Of a stretch of DNA of 8,312 nucleotides, positions 5,593-8,312 are shown piece after piece. Origin of the DNA: CAYQPF01 sp964419225 (GTDB lineage Bacteria; Cloacimonadota; Cloacimonadia; Cloacimonadales; CAYQPF01). The stretch covers positions 1-8,312 of the forward strand of contig CAYQPF010000192.1 of NCBI GenBank assembly GCA_964419225.1. Direction: 5' to 3'. The notes beneath the pieces are model-generated. The model was not told the origin of the DNA. It saw nothing but the letters and a program-made list of their open reading frames with translations, and did no database searches. How positions within the stretch are numbered: position 1 is the first letter of the stretch; each line of letters begins with the position of its first letter. The position numbers were made by a program, and so were the translations under genes.

Positions 5593-5643
5593 CTCTAATC
5601 TACAGGTCAACTTCATCACTATCAGGTAAAATAAGGAGAGATT

Positions 5644-6846
5644 ATGCTTAATATAGTTTTTTACTTTCAAGTTCATCAGCCCTATCGTTTAAAGCATATG
5701 AATGTTATCGATATCGGCAAAGAAAGCAATTATTTCGATGATGCTCTGAATGCTCAGGTTATGCGGAAAGTAGCGGACAAATGTTATTTGCCTACAAATA
5801 AGCTGCTCTTGGAATTAATCAAAAAATACCCGGGTCAATTCAAAGTTGCTTTTTCCATTTCCGGAGTTACAATTGAACAATTCAAAAAATATGCTCCTGA
5901 AGTTCTGGATTCTTTTAAAGCTCTCGCTGATTCCGGTGGAGTTGAATTCATCAGTGAAACCTATTATCACTCACTTGCTTTCCTCTACGACAGAGACGAA
6001 TTCATCGAACAAGTCGAAATGCACAAAAAACTCATGAAAAGAGAATTCAATTATTCACCTACTGTATTTCGTAATACAGAGTTAATCTACCAGGACAAAC
6101 TCTCAGATCTAATCTATGAAATGGAAGATTTTAAAGTCATATTAACAGAAGGCGTGGACAGAATCCTCAAATGGAGAAATCCGTTGTACGCCTATAAGAA
6201 TTACTCCAAAGATATCAATCTCCTGCTCAAATATTACCAACTGGCTGATGATATTGCCTTCAGATTCTCGAACAGAGCCTGGCCGGAATACCCTCTGACT
6301 GTTGACAAATTCGTGAGTTGGGTCGAACAACTTACCTTCTCTGAAAACCAGGGAAGAAACCTTTTCCTCAACCTCTTCATGGACTATGAGACCTTCGGTG
6401 AACATCAATGGGCTGAAACCGGGATCTTCGGTTTTATGAATGATCTCCCGGGAAGAGTTCTCAGAAATAACAACCTGGGCTTCTGCTGGCCTTCACAAGT
6501 TACTGAGTTCACAAACTATCAGCAGGAAAGCTTATCTTTCCCTGAACTTGTATCGTGGGCTGATGCCGAAAGAGATGTTTCTGCCTGGGTGGAAAATGAC
6601 CTGCAGAAAAACGCTATCGAAACTCTTTATGAACTTCACCAGAAAATCATCAGTAAAGGTCGTAATGACTTAATGCCTCTCTTTAGAATGCTCTCTACTT
6701 CTGACCATTTTTACTACATGTGTACGAAGTACTTCCAGGATGGTGATGTACATAAATACTTCTCCCCCTACGACTCTCCCGAACAAGCTTATATATATTT
6801 TATAAATTCTCTCGCAGATTTGGAGGAAAAAATTAATGCCCACTAA
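5644..6846 (+). CDS. Glycoside hydrolase family 57 alpha-amylase / glucanotransferase-type enzyme, 400 aa
   Basis: GH57 enzymes act on alpha-1,4-glucans by a retaining mechanism. The family's conserved regions are visible in order: HQP at residues 11-13 (FQVHQPYR), FSISG at 70-74, FRNTEL at 142-147 with the expected nucleophile Glu146, MDYETFGEHQW at 246-256 with the expected acid/base Asp247, and SDHFYYM at 353-359. Both catalytic residues are present, so this is not one of the inactive GH57-like proteins known from Bacteroides. The 400-residue length fits the short alpha-amylase type. There is no signal peptide, so it should work in the cytoplasm on glycogen or imported maltodextrins. AAGGAGAG (5633-5640) supports the ATG. 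The end overlaps the phosphorylase start by 11 bp. Exact activity (amylase, branching enzyme or 4-alpha-glucanotransferase) cannot be fixed from sequence; the alpha-amylase type fits best. Confidence 0.93.
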   Translation: MLNIVFYFQVHQPYRLKHMNVIDIGKESNYFDDALNAQVMRKVADKCYLPTNKLLLELIKKYPGQFKVAFSISGVTIEQFKKYAPEVLDSFKALADSGGVEFISETYYHSLAFLYDRDEFIEQVEMHKKLMKREFNYSPTVFRNTELIYQDKLSDLIYEMEDFKVILTEGVDRILKWRNPLYAYKNYSKDINLLLKYYQLADDIAFRFSNRAWPEYPLTVDKFVSWVEQLTFSENQGRNLFLNLFMDYETFGEHQWAETGIFGFMNDLPGRVLRNNNLGFCWPSQVTEFTNYQQESLSFPELVSWADAERDVSAWVENDLQKNAIETLYELHQKIISKGRNDLMPLFRMLSTSDHFYYMCTKYFQDGDVHKYFSPYDSPEQAYIYFINSLADLEEKINAH

Positions 6847-8312
6847 AATTAACTTCGTTAACCTACACGTTAAACCCAGAATACCTGAAGAATTAGCTCA
6901 ACTCAATGAGTTGTCCTACAATATTTGGACTACCTGGGATAAAAATGCCTATGATTTATTCAGTAGAATTGATCCAAGTCTCTACCGGACTTGTGAACAC
7001 AACCCTGTTAAACTCCTGGCCAGCGTTTCTGGTGAAAGACTTCTGGAACTTTCTCAGGATAAAGGATACCTCTATGAACTTAATAAAGTTTATACAGAAT
7101 TCCAGATTTATCTCAATTTCGAAGCCAGCTATTACAACAAGAAAAAATTCCCGCAACCCTTGAATCCTGACCACAAGATTGCCTATTTAAGCATGGAATT
7201 CGGCCTCCATGAATGCCTCCCTGTCTATTCAGGCGGATTAGGTATTCTGGCCGGTGACTATCTTAAAGCTGCTTCTGACCGTGGAGCACCGATGATCGGA
7301 TTTGGGTTACTCTATAAATACGGCTACTTTTCCCAAAAAGTAAATCATTATGGGATGCAGGAAGAAAGCTATAAAATCATCGATTGGTCCACAAAACCGG
7401 TAAAAGTCCTCAAAGACAGCAAAGGAAATGACCAGTTATTTAAAATCAGCATCCTGAAAAACGATGTCTGGTTCAAAGTTTGGGTCATTAATGTCGGTAG
7501 AATCAAACTTTACCTGTTGGATACTAATCTCGATGAAAATCCCTACGAAACACGTAATATTACAGACCTTCTCTATGATGCAGATAAAGAAAAACGCATT
7601 CAGCAGGAAATACTTCTCGCTTTTGGTTCTATGAAAGTAATGGAATTACTCGATATTAATCCGACTATTTACCATTTGAATGAAGGGCATTCCGCCTTTA
7701 TTATCCTCGAAAGACTGAGAAAATTAATTAGAGAAGATAACTTCAGTTTTGCAAAAGCACGAGAAATAATTCAAATTTCTACAGTCTTTACGACCCATAC
7801 CCCCATTGTCGAAGGGAATGAACATTACGAAAAGAAAATGATTGTAAGATATTTGGGTGACTTGATTGAGAATATCGGGTTGAGTCTGGATAAATTTTTC
7901 GACCTTGGCAGTGTTGACGGTGATATCCACTTTTGGTTGCCTGCTCTGGCGATTCGCTTCTCCCAGTTTAATAACGGAGTTTCCAAACTGCACAGTCAGG
8001 TTTCCCGCCATATGTGGCAGCAAATTTATCCGGATCTGTATGAAAGTGAAGTACCCATTACCCATATAACCAATGGTGTCCACTTGCAAAGCTGGCTAAG
8101 TAAACAATTAACTCAGATTTACAATAGATATCTTGGACCTGATTATCTTCATGGTGCAGACAAAAACAGTATCTGGACCCATATTGACAACATCCCCGAA
8201 AATGAGATCTGGGAAGCACATCAACAAAGAAAAGAACAAATGATCTCCTTTATCAGACTAAGACTCGAAGGCATAGCTATTGACCGGGGCCTGATTGTAT
8301 CATCTGCCAGTG
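6836..8312 (+). CDS. glgP: Alpha-glucan (glycogen/maltodextrin) phosphorylase, GT35, N-terminal 492 codons
   Basis: The enzyme splits terminal alpha-1,4-linked glucose from glycogen or maltodextrin with phosphate, giving glucose-1-phosphate. The N-terminal part (about 15-105, LSYNIWTTWDKNAYDLF, then HNPVKLL) is the DUF3417-type domain of the short bacterial/archaeal phosphorylases (Thermotoga AgpA, Thermococcus MalP type). The catalytic domain follows, with IAYLSMEFGLHECLPVYSGG and LGILAGDYLKAASD (115-148), YHLNEGHSAF (279-288), TTHTPIVEGNE (319-329) and ITNGVH (411-416). The gene runs off the right edge, so the C-terminal part with the pyridoxal-phosphate lysine is not visible. ATG 6836 is preceded by GGAGG (6822-6826) inside the GH57 gene and overlaps its last 11 bp, a sign of translational coupling. 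The loop usually reading LGIGG is LAFGS here (about 261-265), a mild divergence. Confidence 0.95.
   Translation, partial: MPTKINFVNLHVKPRIPEELAQLNELSYNIWTTWDKNAYDLFSRIDPSLYRTCEHNPVKLLASVSGERLLELSQDKGYLYELNKVYTEFQIYLNFEASYYNKKKFPQPLNPDHKIAYLSMEFGLHECLPVYSGGLGILAGDYLKAASDRGAPMIGFGLLYKYGYFSQKVNHYGMQEESYKIIDWSTKPVKVLKDSKGNDQLFKISILKNDVWFKVWVINVGRIKLYLLDTNLDENPYETRNITDLLYDADKEKRIQQEILLAFGSMKVMELLDINPTIYHLNEGHSAFIILERLRKLIREDNFSFAKAREIIQISTVFTTHTPIVEGNEHYEKKMIVRYLGDLIENIGLSLDKFFDLGSVDGDIHFWLPALAIRFSQFNNGVSKLHSQVSRHMWQQIYPDLYESEVPITHITNGVHLQSWLSKQLTQIYNRYLGPDYLHGADKNSIWTHIDNIPENEIWEAHQQRKEQMISFIRLRLEGIAIDRGLIVSSAS

Larger units (their letters stand above)
5132..5643. other. Non-coding region upstream of the glucan operon
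   Basis: From left to right it holds heptamer repeats (5146-5204), a small palindrome ATTATC-CC-GATAAT (5228-5241), TIR element copy C (5251-5418), a sigma70-type promoter (5455-5483) and a leader of about 150 nt with several possible hairpins before the GH57 start. No intrinsic terminator is evident after the DUF2809 gene. The minus-strand frame across 5174-5374 lies within repeats and is not a gene. Confidence 0.65.

Noticed and set aside
6142..6408. Minus-strand and out-of-frame frames inside the GH57 and glgP genes
   Set aside because: They overlap well-supported conserved enzyme domains on the plus strand and show no independent signals.

Overview
The window looks like a low-GC (mid-30s percent by eye) Gram-negative bacterium, most likely of the Fibrobacterota-Chlorobiota-Bacteroidota (FCB) superphylum. 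A candidate phylum such as Cloacimonadota is my best guess. The guess rests on a tmRNA tag resembling the Bacteroidota form, a leaderless pilin-like protein of a type I associate with Cloacimonadota, Ignavibacteria and Marinimicrobia, a lipoprotein and an outer-membrane-type protein, and repeat-rich intergenic DNA. No phylogenetic test was possible, so the phylum is an inference.

Layout. 1-119 holds the right end of a dispersed terminal-inverted-repeat (TIR) element and a 7-bp-period repeat. 120-469 (minus) is ssrA (tmRNA), complete and with CCA encoded. 470-877 is non-coding with two roughly 10-bp-period repeats. 878-1855 (+) is an unrecognised 325-residue helical protein. 1856-2507 is non-coding and holds a complete 167-bp TIR element bracketed by inverted copies of an ACGAAT-phased repeat. 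2508-2891 (minus) is the small pilin-like membrane protein. Divergent from it lies 3135-3866 (+), a secreted, probable beta-barrel protein. It is followed by 3997-4734 (+), a lipoprotein, and 4730-5131 (+), a DUF2809 membrane protein that overlaps the lipoprotein gene and has no standard start codon. 5132-5643 holds heptamer repeats, a second complete TIR element (168 bp), a good sigma70-type promoter and a leader of about 150 nt that can form hairpins. 5644-6846 (+) is a GH57 alpha-glucan hydrolase. 6836 to the right edge (+) is the first 492 codons of an alpha-glucan (glycogen/maltodextrin) phosphorylase.

Function. The right third is a two-gene operon for intracellular alpha-1,4-glucan breakdown. 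A cytoplasmic GH57 enzyme trims or rearranges the glucan and a GT35 phosphorylase releases glucose-1-phosphate. The genes overlap by 11 bp, so translation is probably coupled. The middle genes are envelope-related and mostly uncharacterised. The left third is dominated by the ribosome-rescue RNA and by repeats.

The least explained material is the set of small repeats. There is a diverged family of about 167-bp TIR elements with three representatives, several unrelated tandem repeats that share a 7-bp period, and two families that share a period of about 10 bp.
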